Shown: piece after piece, positions 22,236 to 34,615 of the stretch | Position numbering within the stretch: the first letter of the stretch is position 1 | Layout of the letters: every line of letters starts with the position of its first letter | DNA from: Sabethes cyaneus | Taxonomy: Eukaryota; Arthropoda; Insecta; Diptera; Culicidae | Length of the DNA stretch: 64,000 bases | Assembly (NCBI RefSeq): GCF_943734655.1 | Contig: NC_071355.1 | Location: 21,092,268-21,156,267, forward strand | Direction: 5' to 3' | Notes under the pieces: generated by a model | Told to the model about the DNA's origin: nothing | The model's input: the letters and a program-made list of their open reading frames with translations, nothing else | Database searches by the model: none | Position numbers and translations under genes: made by a program

Positions 22236-25200
22236 TAATTCTTTGATTTCTGACTTTTGATTTTTAATATCTAGTTTTCGATTTTTAATTTGTAATTTGT
22301 TTTTGGTTTTCGATTTATTATTTTCGTTTCTCGATTCCTGATTTTCGATTTTCGATCACCAATTTCTGATTTTCGATTTTAAATTTTGAGCTTTAATTTT
22401 CGATTTTAATTGTCAATTTTTGATATTCAGTTTTTGATTTTCCATTTTCCATCTACGATTCTTGGTTTTCTGTTTTCGAATTTTAATTTTTGATTCTCGA
22501 TTTTCGATTTTTAATGTCTGACTTTTGTATTTCGATATCTGATTTTTGATTGTTTGGTTTTTCTTTCTTTTCATTATTTTCTCTTTTTTCCTTATTTTTC
22601 CTTTCATATTTCTTTCCATTTTCTTTCTTTGTCCGAAATTTCCCCTGTATCGTTATTCATTTTTCATATTTTTGGCTTCATTTTCATGTTCTAATCACTA
22701 GTCCTTCTTCAGTTTTCACCCTAACTCTGTTTTCTATTTTCTGTTTTTGATTTTTTACTTTTGACTCTTGACACCTGTCATCTACTATTTACCTTGTGAC
22801 ATTTTGACATTTGAATTTTAACTTCGGACTTTTGATTTTTGATTGACTTTTAGCTTTCCCTTCAGAATTTATGCTTAAAACTTTTGACTTTTGACTATTG
22901 ACTTTTGGCTGTTGATTTTTGCTTTGACTTTTGATTGTTGACCTTTCACTTTTGACTTTGGACTTTTGCTTTTTGAGTTTTAACTTTTTCCTTTTGACTT
23001 TTGGCTTTTGATCTTCTGACTATTGGCCTTCAGACATTTGAATTATGGTTTTCGACTATCAAACTCTGTTGTCTATTTTCTGATCTTGATTTTTCACTTT
23101 TGACTTTTAACACGTGCCATCTGATATTTGACATGTGACATTTTTGATTTTGAATTTGGACTTTGGCTTTTGACATTCTGATTTTTGACTGTGGACTTTT
23201 GGCTGTTGACTTTTGACTGTTGATTTTTGACTTTTGACTATTGACTTTTAACTTTTGACCTTTGACTTTTGGTTTTTAACTTTTGACATTTGAGTTTTAA
23301 CTTTTGACTTTTGGCTTTTGACTTTTGATCTTCTGACTTTTGATTTTTGACCTGACTTTTGACTTTTGACTTTCGATTTTCGAGGTTTGACTTTTGACTA
23401 TCGACTTTCGACTTTCGATTTTTGACTTTAAACTTTAGGTTTTAGATTTTAAACCTTCGACTTTAAACCTTTGATTTTTGACTTGACTTTTAGCTTTTGA
23501 CTTCATAATTTATACTTAAAACTTTTGACTTTGACTCTTTGAATTTGACTTGAAACTTAGACTTGTGACCTTTGACTTTTGACTTTGAAATTTTGCCTAT
23601 TGACTTTTGGCCTTCAGACATTTGATTTATGATTTTTGACTCTCTAACTCTGTTGTCTAACTTTGACTTTTGACACTTGGCATCTAATATTTGACATGTT
23701 ACATTTGGCTTTTAAATTTTAACTTCGGACTTTTGATTTTTGACTTGACTTTTAGCTTTTGACTTCAGAATTTATACTTAAAAAATTTGACTTTCGACTT
23801 CTGACTTCTGATTACTGACTTCTGAGCATTGACTTATGACCTTCTGACCTTTGGCTTTTGGTTTTTTACCTTCTGAATTTCAGTTTTTGACTTTTGACAT
23901 TCTGATTTTTAACTTTTGACTGTTGACTTTTAACTTTTGACTTTTGATCTTCTGATTTTTGATCTTCTGACTTTTGACTTTTGACAGTAAACATTAGATT
24001 TTAGATTTTAAACCTTAGACTTATGACCTTTGACTTTTGACTTTGAAATTTCGCCTGTTGACTTTTGACCTCCAGACATTTCATTTATGATTTTTGACTC
24101 TCTAGTTCTGTTTTTTATTTTCTATTTTTGATTTTTTACTTTTGACTTTTGACTACATCTACTATTTGACATGTAACATTTTGGCTTTTAAATTTTAACT
24201 TTCGAGTTTCGATTTATGACTTGAATTTTAGCTTTTGATTTCAGAACTTGCTTAACTTTTGACTTCTGACTTACCTGATGTCTGACTTCTGACCACTGAC
24301 TATTGACTTCTGGCTTTTGACTTTCGCGTTTTGGCTTTTGACATTTTACCTTCTCACTATTGATTTTTAACCTCCTGACTTTTGACTTTCGAGTTTGGAC
24401 TTTTGACTGACTTTTAACTTTTGTCATTTTACCTTCTGACTTTTGACTTTTGACTTCTGACTTATCTGACTTCTGACATTTGACTATTGACTTCTGACTT
24501 TTAACTTTTGACTTTTGACTTTTGATTTTCGCATTTTGCATTCGATGTTTGACTTTTGACTTTAAACTTTAGATTTTAGATTTTAAAGCTTAGACTTATG
24601 ACCTTTGAGCTTTGACTTTTGACTTTGAATTTTTGACTTTTGGTCTTCCGATATTTGATTTTTGATTTTTCTCTCTCTAACTCTGTTTTCTATTTCCTGT
24701 TTGTGATTTTTTACTTTTGACTTTTGACACCTGACATCTAGATTTCTGACTTGACTTTTAGCTTTTGATTTCAGAATTTATGCTTAAACTGACTGACTTT
24801 TACTGACTTTTGACTTTCGAGTTTGGACTTTTGACTTTTGTCATTTTACCTTCTGACTTTTGACTTTTGACCTTCTGACTTTTGACTTTAGGCTGACTTT
24901 TGAATTTTAACTTCTGGCTCATCTGGCTTCTGACATTTGACTATTGACTTTTGATCTTCTGACTTCTGACCTTCTGAGTTTTGACTTCTGATTTTTAAAT
25001 TTCTAACTTTTGATTTTTGACTTTCTGACTTTTGACTTTCACGTTTTGGCTTTTGACATTTTATCTTCTGACTATTGATTTTTGGCCTTCTGACTTTTGA
25101 CTTTTAACTTTTGTCATTTTACCTCCTGATTTTTGACTTTTGACTTTAGCCTGAATTTTGACTTCTGACTTATCTGACTTCTGACATTTGACTATTGACT

Positions 25201-25951
25201 TCTGACTTTTAAATTTTGACTTTTGATCTTTTGACGTTTGTCTTTTGAGTTCTGACCTTTCTTTGAGTTTTGACTTCTGATTTTTGATCTTTTAACTTTC
25301 GATTTTTGACCTTCTGACTTTTGATTTTCGCATTTCGCATTCGATGTTTGACTTTAAGCTTTAGATTTTAGACTTTAAAGCTTAGACTTATGACCTTTGA
25401 CTTTTGACTTTGAATTTTTGACTTTTGGTCTTCAGATATTTGATTTTTGATTTTTCTCCCTCTAACTCTGATTTCTATTTTCTGTTTGTGATTTTTTCCT
25501 TTTACTTTTGACACCTGACATCTAGTATTTGACATGTGATATTTTGCCTTTGAATTTTAATTTTCGACTTTTGATTTCTGACTAAACTTTTAGCTTTTGA
25601 TTTCAGAATTTATACTTAAACTCACTGACTTTTACTGACTTTTGTCTTTCGAGTTTGGATTTTTGACTGACTTTTGACTTTTGTCATTTTACCTTCTGAC
25701 TTTTGACTTTATGCTGACTTTTGACTTTTAGCTTCTGGCTCATCTGACTTCTGACATTTGACTATTGAATTCTGACTTTTGACTTTTGATCTTCTGACTC
25801 TTATCTTTTGAGTTTTGACCTTCTGACTTTTGACTTTAGCTTTTAAGTTTTGACTTTAAACTTTAGATTTTAGACTTTAAACCTTAGACTTTTGACTTAC
25901 GACCTTTGACTTTTGACTTTTAACTTTTGACCTTCTGACTTTTGCTTTAGA
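22236..25951 (+). repeat. Degenerate (TTTTGAC)n simple-sequence domain
   Basis: About 3.7 kb in which the heptamer TTTTGAC and its variants (TTTTGAT, TTCTGAC, TTTCGAT, TTTTAAC) make up most of the sequence on the plus strand. Blocks such as GACATTTGACTATTGACTTC and CTCTAACTCTGTTTTCTATT recur at about 0.5-1 kb spacing, showing larger-scale duplication within the domain. It resumes at 26359-26640 after a MITE. Confidence 0.9.
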
Positions 25952-25953
25952 TA

Positions 25954-26356
25954 CCGTGGACCCCCGTTCGTTTGACCGTTTTTAATCTGAACACTTTTTA
26001 ATTTGAACCCCGCTGGTTTGCACGACGTGCAAATTAAAAATGGTTCAAATGTCATTCTCAACATGACATCATTTACTTATGCAGACAATGCACATAAACA
26101 CGATTTGATTGTACTTACCTTGAGAGTGTAATTTGTTTCACATTCCGTTTTCCCAACGATTATGATAGAAATCCGATCGCAGAATGAAAATTCGTTGCTA
26201 GCAACTGCAAACAAATCAAACCAACAAAGCAATAACAAAGAGCAGGGCGACCAGTTCACACAAGTTTCTGCATATTAAGGGTTACCAGTTGTTCAAATTA
26301 AAAATTAACCCCGTTAGTTTGCATGAGTAATCGTTCAAACGAACGGGGGTCCACGG
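25954..26356. mobile_element. 403-bp TIR element with TA target duplication
   Basis: Ends are perfect 22-bp inverted repeats starting CCGTGGACCCCCGTTCGTTT, flanked by TA at 25952-25953 and 26357-26358. Sub-terminal blocks (AATTTGAACCCCG..GGTTTGCA) are also inverted. Length, TIR and TA duplication fit a non-autonomous Tc1/mariner-superfamily element, perhaps pogo-related. It interrupts the (TTTTGAC)n domain. Confidence 0.85.
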
Positions 26357-26358
26357 TA

Positions 26359-26640
26359 TTTGATCTTTGACCTTTGACTTTTGAGTAGCGACTTATAACT
26401 TTTGAATACTTACTTTATAATTTTAACTTGTGCCTTCGTACATTTGATTTATGATTTTCGATTTTTGATTTACCATTTCCGATGCCCTATTTTCGATTTT
26501 GCAATTTTCGGTGTTCGATTTTCGATCTCCGATTCTTGATTTTCGGTTTTTAATGTTTGATTTTTGGGTTTCAATTTTCGGTTTTAGATTTTCAATTTTC
26601 GATTCTTGATTTTTGATTGTCGATTTTCATATTTCAATTT
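26359..26640 (+). repeat. Continuation of the (TTTTGAC)n / (GATTTTC)n domain
   Basis: Same word usage as 22236-25951, now with more GATTTTCGATT. It is separated from the main domain only by the MITE. Confidence 0.8.
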
Positions 26641-27094
26641 TGGTTTTTTAACTTTTCCCGTTTTTCAACCAATAAGCGTAGAAGTCACCTTAAGTGATAT
26701 TTAATAACTGCTTTGGCAAAATATACGGATACTTTACTGATAACTCTCTTATAGTGCTGACAATATTTATTTGCAGCTAATTTCCCACTAAGAATTTGAA
26801 TATAATTTTGGATGCCAAATATAAAACAGCCATGCATTCTTTTTGCTGCTTATACTAATGCTTGTATGTTGCATGGGTTGACTTTTAATTTCTCATTTAT
26901 AAATTTTAAAAACTAGACAATGTTTCCCCTTTGCTATTTTCTTTTATAATTTTGCTTCTCTTTCTTTTTTTCCTCATTTCTTTTTCATTTTTTCTTTGCC
27001 TCCTTTCTTCTATTTCTTCTACTCGATTTACTTTCTTCTTTTCTGCCTTTGTTTCTCTTTTATATTTTTCGTTTTCCATTCTTCACTTCACTCT
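26641..27094. other. AT-rich spacer, no gene
   Basis: Ordinary AT-rich sequence that becomes pyrimidine-rich from about 26920. No frame of interest apart from those produced by composition. Confidence 0.5.
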
Positions 27095-27292
27095 ACTCTT
27101 TACTCTTTACTCTTTACTCTTTACTCTTTACTCTTTACTCTTTACTCTTTACTCTTTACTCTTTACTCTTTACTCTTTACTCTTTACTCTTTACTCTTTA
27201 CTCTTTACTCTTTACTCTTTGCTCGTTACTCTTTGCTCGTTACTCTTTGCTCGTTACTCGTTACTCTTTACTCGTTACTCTTTACTCTTTAT
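27095..27292 (+). repeat. (TTTACTC)n heptamer array
   Basis: About 18 near-perfect TTTACTC units to about 27220, followed by variants GTTACTC and TTTGCTC to 27292. All plus frames stay open and give LLFTLYS repeats; not coding. Confidence 0.95.
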
Positions 27293-28040
27293 TCTTCAGT
27301 TTTTATTCTACATTTTTTATTCTACATTCTTTATTCTACATTTTTTATTCTACATTTGTTATTTTACATTTTTTATTCTACAAATTTTATTCTACATTTT
27401 TTATTCTACATTTTTTATTCTTCATTTTTTTTCTTAATTTTTATTCTTCATTTTTTATTCTTCATTTTCTATTCTTCATTTTTTATTCTTCATTTTTTAT
27501 TCTTCATTTTTTATTCGTCATTTTTTATTCTTCATTTTTTATTTGTCATTTCTAATTCTTCACTCTTAATTCTGCATTTTTTATTCTTCATCTTTTATTC
27601 TTCATTTTTTATTCTACATATTTTATTATACATTTTTTATTCTACATTTTTTATTCTACATTTTTTATTCTACATTCTTTATTCTACATTTTTTATTCTA
27701 CATTTGTTATTTTACATTTTTTATTCTACAAATTTTATTCTACATTTTTTATTCTACATTTTTTATTCTTCATTTTTTTTCTTAATTTTTATTCTTCATT
27801 TTTTATTCTTCATTTTCTATTCTTCATTTTTTATTCTTCATTTTTTATTCTTCATTTTTTATTCTTCATTTTTTATTCTTCATTTTTTATTCTTCATTTT
27901 TTATTCGTCATTTTTTATTCTTCATTTTTTATTTGTCATTTCTAATTCTTCACTCTAAATTCTGCATTTTTTATTCTTCATCTTTTATTCTTCATTTTTT
28001 ATTCTTCATTTTTTTCTGCATTTTTTTTATTATTCATTCT
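27293..28040 (+). repeat. (ATTCTTCATTTTTT)n 14-mer array with a higher-order duplication
   Basis: The units are ATTCTTCATTTTTT and ATTCTACATTTTTT. A composite block with rare variants (TACATTTGTTATTTTAC, CTACAAATTTTATT, TTTGTCATTTCTAATTC) occurs at about 27322-27610 and again at 27670-28000. The offset is 348 bp at its start and 390 bp at its end. Confidence 0.92.
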
Positions 28041-28044
28041 TCAT

Positions 28045-28152
28045 TTATTTAAAACCAAACCTTGGGTGTAAACGTCTTTAAGACTTGACCCTTCTTTTCT
28101 TATTAGACCAGCATCGTATCTCGAAGCTAACTGGGTGGTGCCATTTATCATT
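28045..28152 (-). mobile_element. tRNA-derived SINE fragment (Twin-like), internally deleted
   Basis: Contains TTGGGTGTAAACGTC, GACTTGACCCTTCTT and, after a deletion, the head region TTAGACCAGCATCGTATCTC and AGCTAACTGGGTGG. These blocks occur in the same order in the copies at 36.4 and 38.5 kb. Confidence 0.6.
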
Positions 28153-28295
28153 GAGGCCATTACAAATATTTTATGTTTTCGCTCTTCCGGTACTGGCCAA
28201 CTGAAGGGGGAGGGGGGGACAATTCTTTTTTAGCAAGAGAGGAAGTGTCTAGAGCAAAGAATGATAAATTGAATGAACAGAAAAGTTTCGATTTA

Positions 28296-29232
28296 GAGTA
28301 AGGAGGGGTAAAAGTGCGATGCGGGTAAAAGTACGATTCAATGATTTGTCGGTGCAGATTCCGAGTAATTTGACTACATTGGCCTGGATTGGTGACTACT
28401 TTGACAGCTTGAATCTAACGTAAACTTTGGTTGCTTGCGAAGCATAGTTGATAAGTTATGTGCAAATGTTATTTTGGGGCGGTTTTGGTGTAATTTTTCG
28501 TTATACGGCAAATACACTATCAACAGGAGGATATTACTTGTTGAAAATTTGTAGCAGCGTTTTACAAATTTTCACATATCTGTTTTGAAAATACGGTGAA
28601 AAGTGTTTACAAAATATATTTCGCTTTTGCGTAATTTAATATAACTCCGCCAAGCTCCTTGCGGATAAAAGTGCGATTCACGGACGGGGTAAAAGTGCGA
28701 TTCATGGGCGAGCCAAGAATGTACAGCTAATTATATACAGCTTTAGGCCCTATATTACAGATACTAGAAATGGAAGATCTGCACTGAAACTGTGTGCTCT
28801 ACAGATGTTAGCCGAAGGGAAACACTGTTTTTCCGCTGATGAAACAAGATACAAACGTTTGGAAAAGTTTCGATCTAACGGAGGCTGCAATACCCCAGCG
28901 CAAAATAGGATAGGGGCAAATTGAGAATATTCCTTACCGAAACACAACGCTGATTGAAGATAATATGGTTTTGTTATCTACTGTTGTGCTAATTTCATGA
29001 ATTCGAGCTTCGCACTTTTGCCCAGCTGGTGGGGTAAAAGTGCGGATCAGCAATTGATCAGATGTAAGAAGAATTTATTTTGCAAAACACTATTACCGCA
29101 GATGATTTATAGTTGAATGTGAAGACATTGAGTTACTGCATCACTATAAAATATATTATGTTTTTGTCCTTCTGTATATCTCACGAAAATTGATGGTAAC
29201 TTCAAACATCGCACTTATGCCCCGCCCTACTC
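28296..29232. mobile_element. 937-bp TIR element with TA target duplication and repeated 18-bp motif
   Basis: Ends GAGTAAGGAGGGGTAAAAGT and, inverted, GAGTAGGGCGGGGCATAAGT are imperfect TIRs. They are flanked by TA at 28294-28295 and 29233-29234. The motif GGGGTAAAAGTGCGATTC or a close relative recurs near 28306, 28327, 28664, 28686 and 29032, and inverted near 29012 and 29208. No transposase frame is present. A non-autonomous mariner-superfamily element is the best reading. Confidence 0.75.
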
Positions 29233-29234
29233 TA

Positions 29235-30200
29235 TAGGTCAAAAATAAATTGGGTTGTTGAAAGGCAGATGGAAGTCGCACCCATGTTCTATCGGTTGCT
29301 GGCCGAATATTTTGCTGACTAAACAACTGCTGCACCCTTATATTAGGCAGTCTAATCTGTGCTCGAAAAAATTGACAGCTCTACATGAAGGCGATTATAA
29401 AACATATTCAGCGCATATAGTTTTATCCCTCGTGGTAGGACAGATAAAAGACAGTCAGCCCATGGACATGACTACTGAGCTGCTGACAGTGTTTATCTTA
29501 CTGAATTCTTTATCCTTCAATACAATTCATTTATGAATTGAAGAGCTAAATGTTTCCTTGTCTAAACTGTCAGTCAATTTTCTAACTCTTGACTGATATT
29601 TTAGGGTTTTTGAAATCAACTAAAAACTAATTGAAAGAAATTAATTAAAATTTTGGAGCGATGTTTAGGCTTATTGTAGCTTTTTTTGCCCTTTTTCCAG
29701 TTCAAAACGATTCAATGGTTCATTTTGAATTACTTTTGAGTGAATGAATGAATGAATGTAGAAAACAACACGAACACGAACGCAAGTGATTTACTCGAAT
29801 CGTTGGTTTTAGGTTGGCAATGCTAAGTTTATTTCATAAGTGAGTTCAGGACCAGTCTCTGCTGCCGTAAAAGTTGGAAAATCAAGAGTTTGTCAGTCAA
29901 ACTATAACTCCGTGCCAATGATAGAACGAGTAAGTACTTGCTTCGCTTAGTCACCAAAATTTAAAATGAAAGGAAGAATTGAAATAAGAAGAAGAAAAAA
30001 GATATGAAAACGGAAATGAAAAAAAAAACAAACAAAAAACGAGAAATAAAAAAGTTAAAAAAGGACAATGCCAAAGAAGAAAAAATTTAAACTGAAAAAC
30101 GGAAAATGAATAGAAAAAATAGAGAAGAGAAATGGAAAATAAAAATTCAAAAAGGGAAAAGATAAAAAAACCAAATCAAAGAAGAATTTCTAGAATGAAT
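29235..30200. other. No gene; purine-rich from 29.98 kb
   Basis: 29235-29970 is AT-rich with no convincing frame (a 93-codon frame at 29255-29536 lacks motifs). From 29970 the plus strand becomes A/G-rich, leading into the AAGAAAC array. Confidence 0.4.
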
Positions 30201-30476
30201 CAAGAAACAAGAAACAAGAAACAAGAAACAAGAAACAAGAAACAAGAAACAAGAAACAAGAAACAAGAAACAAGAAACAAGAAACAAGAAACAAGAAACA
30301 AGAAACAAGAAACAAGAAACAAGAAACAAGAAACAAGAAACAAGAAACAAGAAACAAGAAACAAGAAACAAGAAACAAGAAACAAGAAACAAGAAACAAG
30401 AAACAAGAAACAAGAAACAAGAAACAAGAAACAAGAAACAAGAAACAAGAAACAAGAAACAAGAAACAAGAAACAA
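30201..30476 (+). repeat. (AAGAAAC)n array, about 39 units
   Basis: Perfect 7-bp units for about 275 bp, followed by ACAAGAAACAGAAA variants to 30540. Because the unit is 7 bp, the frames repeat every 7 residues (ETRNKKQ on plus, FLVSCFL on minus). Those open frames are artefacts. The purine-rich strand is plus here, opposite to the other arrays. Confidence 0.97.
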
Positions 30477-30544
30477 GATACAAAAAACAAGAAACAGAAA
30501 ACAAGAAACAGAAAACAAGAAACAGAAAACAAGAAACAGCTCGA

Positions 30545-31799
30545 TCTCATTGCAAACAAGAAACCATAAAAAAGAAACAAGATTAAAGAAAAAGAGTAAA
30601 AAATAAAAGAAGAAAATCAAAAAGGAAAACAGATAAAAGGAAAGACAGCACCGATTCAAGAGCTATAATATTTTTGTTTCAGCGAAGTCCAAGAGAATCG
30701 GAGAATTTTCCTTGGTGTGACTGGAAAAATATCGAAGTTGAATCAAAATTTCATACAATTTTGGGACCCTTCGGTCCAAACCTGTACGATAATTTTGAAA
30801 AATGCCCCATACTATTAAGTCAACTGAACGTCTACTCATTAATCCACCAGCTGCTCACACCTCATTTCTACATTAGAAAACAATAAAAAAACAGCAATTT
30901 TCGATCGGAAAACAAAACGAAATCCACAAACAAACGCTAGAGCAGTCTTTGTTTTTCCTACCAATCAATCGTTGTATACACGCACTAAACCCGCAAATCT
31001 ACATTTCTCCATTGAAAGAAACGGAACGGTAACATTGTTGTCTGCCGAGCTGCCGGTAAACACATTCCTTTGCATTCATTCGATTCGAACGATGGGGCAT
31101 GGGGATGATGTAAAATATGAGATGATGAGCAAAGGCCAAACCGAAAGCAGGTTGTTTTTTTTCCTTCTCCAACTTGTTTAGAACGTCCGCGAACCATCTC
31201 GTCCGACGAACCACCGTCAATAAATCTTCGATCCCCAGACATTATTCATATTTTCACCTACTTTACCTAGACGTGAATAATTTATCTCTCACGAATGCTC
31301 GTAAAAGCGGCTTATTTCTCGCTGTGCTGTGCTAGACTCACTGTACATGAACAACGCTGTTAGTAGAGACAGACATACAGACAGAGCAGACAGACAAACA
31401 CGTGGATAGGGCATTGGTAGCCTTCGGCTGGCCGACCGATCGCGGGTGCAGATTTCCCGTGTACCTACACCCACTATGCCGGAAAACAACGTTGGATCGG
31501 GATCCTCCTAGCTCTAATCTAATTAGACAATCGCAGCTTCAGGGCGCACGGTTCGAGTAATAGACCTGACCTAGTGGTGATGGTGGTGGTGTCGGCGTTG
31601 TTGGTAGTAGTGCGGCTCAGAGTATAGCGCACAGTCACTGCGCCACCATTATCGTAAACATTAAACAAATCTGGTCGGTCGAAAAAAGTCCTATTACGAC
31701 GGACACACCAAATCGGACCTAGGATCGTTCGCATCATTAATGAAAAGTATCCGATTGACAACCGCAAATTGGAAGCGAATAAAGAGCGCCCCCCTGCTA
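30545..31799. other. No gene seen; host-like from about 30.9 kb
   Basis: A short purine-rich decay zone follows the array, then more balanced sequence. Frames on both strands at 30972-31242 overlap and show no domain. Confidence 0.35.
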
Positions 31800-33470
31800 A
31801 TTACTGTAGACTCCACTCGGTGTAGACCAGTTTCGAATCAGCGTGTACCACTTAGATCGTGTTGAGCCGAGAGTTAATTTTAGATTTCGAAGCCGCCTGC
31901 CTGCCAGCTCCGAAGCGCACTGCACTGGCACTGGTCTGGTGGTCGTTAGTCGATCTCGTTGCGCTGCTCTCGCACGGCCGCCCGCGGTATTGGCCGATGA
32001 ATAACAGCACAGTTCCAGCAATAAGTAGTCGTACATTAGTTAATTCCCCAATTGAAACCAATTGGGCGTCTTCTCGATTTAGAGCTTGTGATTTAACGTC
32101 TAATCACCGCCACCGGACTGGACAGACCGACAGACAGGTGGTGGCCAATCGCAGTATGCGTGGTGAACCGATCGTCGGTGACCGATCATCGGTGGTGAAG
32201 CAAAGTGGTGAGTTATGTTTCTGTGGTGATCGATACCAAGACGGATTGCGTTAGAGTGGCTCATTCCGGTCCGAAGAACGTGTCAGTCAGTGTCTGAGCG
32301 ATCACCAGCACACGGACGATCGGATCGGATCGCCTCGCGATCGGTGAGATTTATTCACGACGAGAGGATTTCACGTTTTTACTCTCCACACCGCCCTCTG
32401 CTCTCATCAACGAGCGCACCGCGGAGGAAAACTTCGTGGAGAGAGCTTAATCCACTGGTAGCACGCCGCTGGTGAGACAGTGCGATTTATCCTCTCGTAG
32501 CGTTCCGTGGCCGGTCTCGCGTCGTCTTTATCAGCGAAGTATTTTTTTATTTTTTTCCGTTCCGTCGTGTCGTCTTTAGCTGGCTAGTTTTTATACCGTC
32601 GTTTTTGGTTCGCTAGAACATTATTGTGTGTCGTGAGTGAATTGAACGGAATTTTTTAAACGACTTCTGTGCCGCCACCGACCGGTGCTGCTGCCACTAC
32701 CGTGGCCGCCACTGCCGCCATCTTCTAAATTTCCTGCTGCCATAGTTCAAGAGAATGTTGATAAGCAGGCGCGCGCAGCCAGAATAGCCATTGTCGATTG
32801 ACCGATCCAAGCAAAGCGGTCCAAGTGTTACCATCATTACTCATACCGTGCCGTCCGACCGGTTGGTTGGTTGGTTGGCTGGTTGGAACGTGTGTCGACC
32901 GTCATTAGGTTCGCCTTTTATTTACACTATGGTTTAATATCCCGTGGCCCCGTAGATGTACCGCCCCGCACACCACACCGGGTCAACTGTCAGGCGAACC
33001 AAAAGAAAACAGACCTCAATTGTGCATAAATTCGGCAGTAAGTACATTAGTCTCTTTTCCCCCCTTGTGCTTCGCTTACTCACCACAAGCTCAACGCCAA
33101 CTGTCAGTTGCTCCCCCACCCACAGTCCCCACCCTTCCGCCACTCCGCAACCACCGCACTGTCTGTCAGCTGTTCGCCGAGTGCGCAGCAGGTGGTGAGT
33201 TCGTGTCGGGAGAGTCTGGCCGAGCCGCAGCCGACGCGCGACGGTTTTCGATCTAATCTCTAGATTAAACAGTCCGATTCGTTTTCACTTTCAAACCACC
33301 CTCACCTAAATTTCTTCCGGCTCAGCAAGACCTACGACTACGGCCGGCCGTGCGGTGCGAACGAGCGTGCTTAGTCAACAACACCGACCGACCGACCGGG
33401 CACGTGCGTGTCCAGGATCGGATCACTAGGGCACGTGCCCGGCTTATGTTGCATCTAATCACAGTTCTCC
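31800..33470 (+). promoter_or_regulatory. GC-richer host region, possible promoter / 5' UTR
   Basis: This is the most GC-rich part of the window. It contains initiator-like TCAGT words (GTGTCAGTCAGTG near 32280), trinucleotide-rich GCCGCC/GCTGCTGCC stretches at 32670-32720, and a good 5' splice-site-like CAGGTGGTGAGT near 33189. Many short frames exist but none has coding features. A first non-coding exon with downstream intron is possible; strand and extent are guesses. Confidence 0.3.
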
Positions 33471-33479
33471 GTTTATAGG

Positions 33480-34615
33480 TTAAATTCTTTTAAACTTGCC
33501 TTTTTTGGACACTACTGTATTTGTTTTTTATTTCAATTATCGTACAGTTTGTGTCAAAGGGTTTCAGAATTTTATGTGATTTTGGGCACGCGAATAATTA
33601 ACAATGTTTTACAGATTCCCCAACACTAATTTTTTGTGCAAACTCCAACGGAATTTTTACAATTTACTTGGCTATCGTTTATTTCTGAAAGTTCGTAACT
33701 CTTGTCGTCGGAAAAACATTTTTTCACGAAACGAAACGAAACGAAACGAAATGAAACGAAAAACAGAAATTTCTCAGCCAGCCGAAAAAAATATTAACAA
33801 CAATTTTGTTTTTAGAATACAGAAAAATTTACCTAAGTTTTCATAGCACGAACGAATTACGTATAGCGTAATTCGTATAGCAGAGACGAATTACGTACGT
33901 AATGGATTCAAAAGGAAATTTCTTGCTCAAAATACGGATTCTTTAAACCAAAAACAACATAAAAAGAATATTAGACCAAATAACACGAAAATGATGCAAA
34001 TGTAGTGCGAAAACAATACATACTAAATTGATATATTTTTGTTATGCCGAAATTATGATACGTGTTTATGTACGTGTGTTATGTCTGTACATTGAAATAA
34101 AACAAAAATGATGGAAAAATGGAAAGACGTAGTCCTACGGCAATATAAATATTGTTCGCCACATTCTATAACAGCAAGCTTTTTTCCATGAACACACTGA
34201 GAGCATCATTTTTGCGTCACTTGTTTGTCAGACACTTTAAAATTTATGTTCTGCTGCTTTATTAATTTTCTAGTTTTCTACATTGATATTTTCCTTTTCT
34301 TATATGCAAGTGTTTTCCTACTTTCCTAACTTTTTTTTCTCCATTTTCTTTTTTTAATATTCAAATGGTTTCTTATTTTTTATTTCTTTGCCAGACACCA
34401 AAAGTTTTTTTTAAAGATACAAATATGATATGTATGTCAAAAGATATAAAATTGGCACAAAATACATATTTTAATTTTTCCATTTTTTGTCTTTCTATTT
34501 CTTTTGTTTCTTAAATTTTCTTAAAGTATTCTCTCCATTTTATTTTGTTTACTTCTTAGTCATTTTTTTTTTACTTTTCTAGCTATCTTGTTTTCTAATA
34601 GGATTTATCAAAAGT
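33480..34615. other. AT-rich sequence, no gene
   Basis: Low GC with a short (GAAAC)n run at 33728-33760. No frame of interest. Confidence 0.5.

Noticed and set aside
22236..26640. Possible CRISPR-like or satellite array
   Set aside because: No constant repeat/spacer structure; word spacing is irregular and the sequence is degenerate heptamer repeat.
26931..27958. Frames of 168-320 codons (LLFTLYS, FYSTFFILHF repeats)
   Set aside because: Translation of 7- and 14-bp T-rich arrays; overlapping frames are equally open.
30132..30659. Frames on both strands over the AAGAAAC array (ETRNKKQ / FLVSCFL)
   Set aside because: Simple-repeat artefact; both strands are open at the same place.
32280..32330. 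Initiator plus downstream promoter element pair
   Set aside because: The TCAGT words are present, but no downstream element sits at the expected distance from them.
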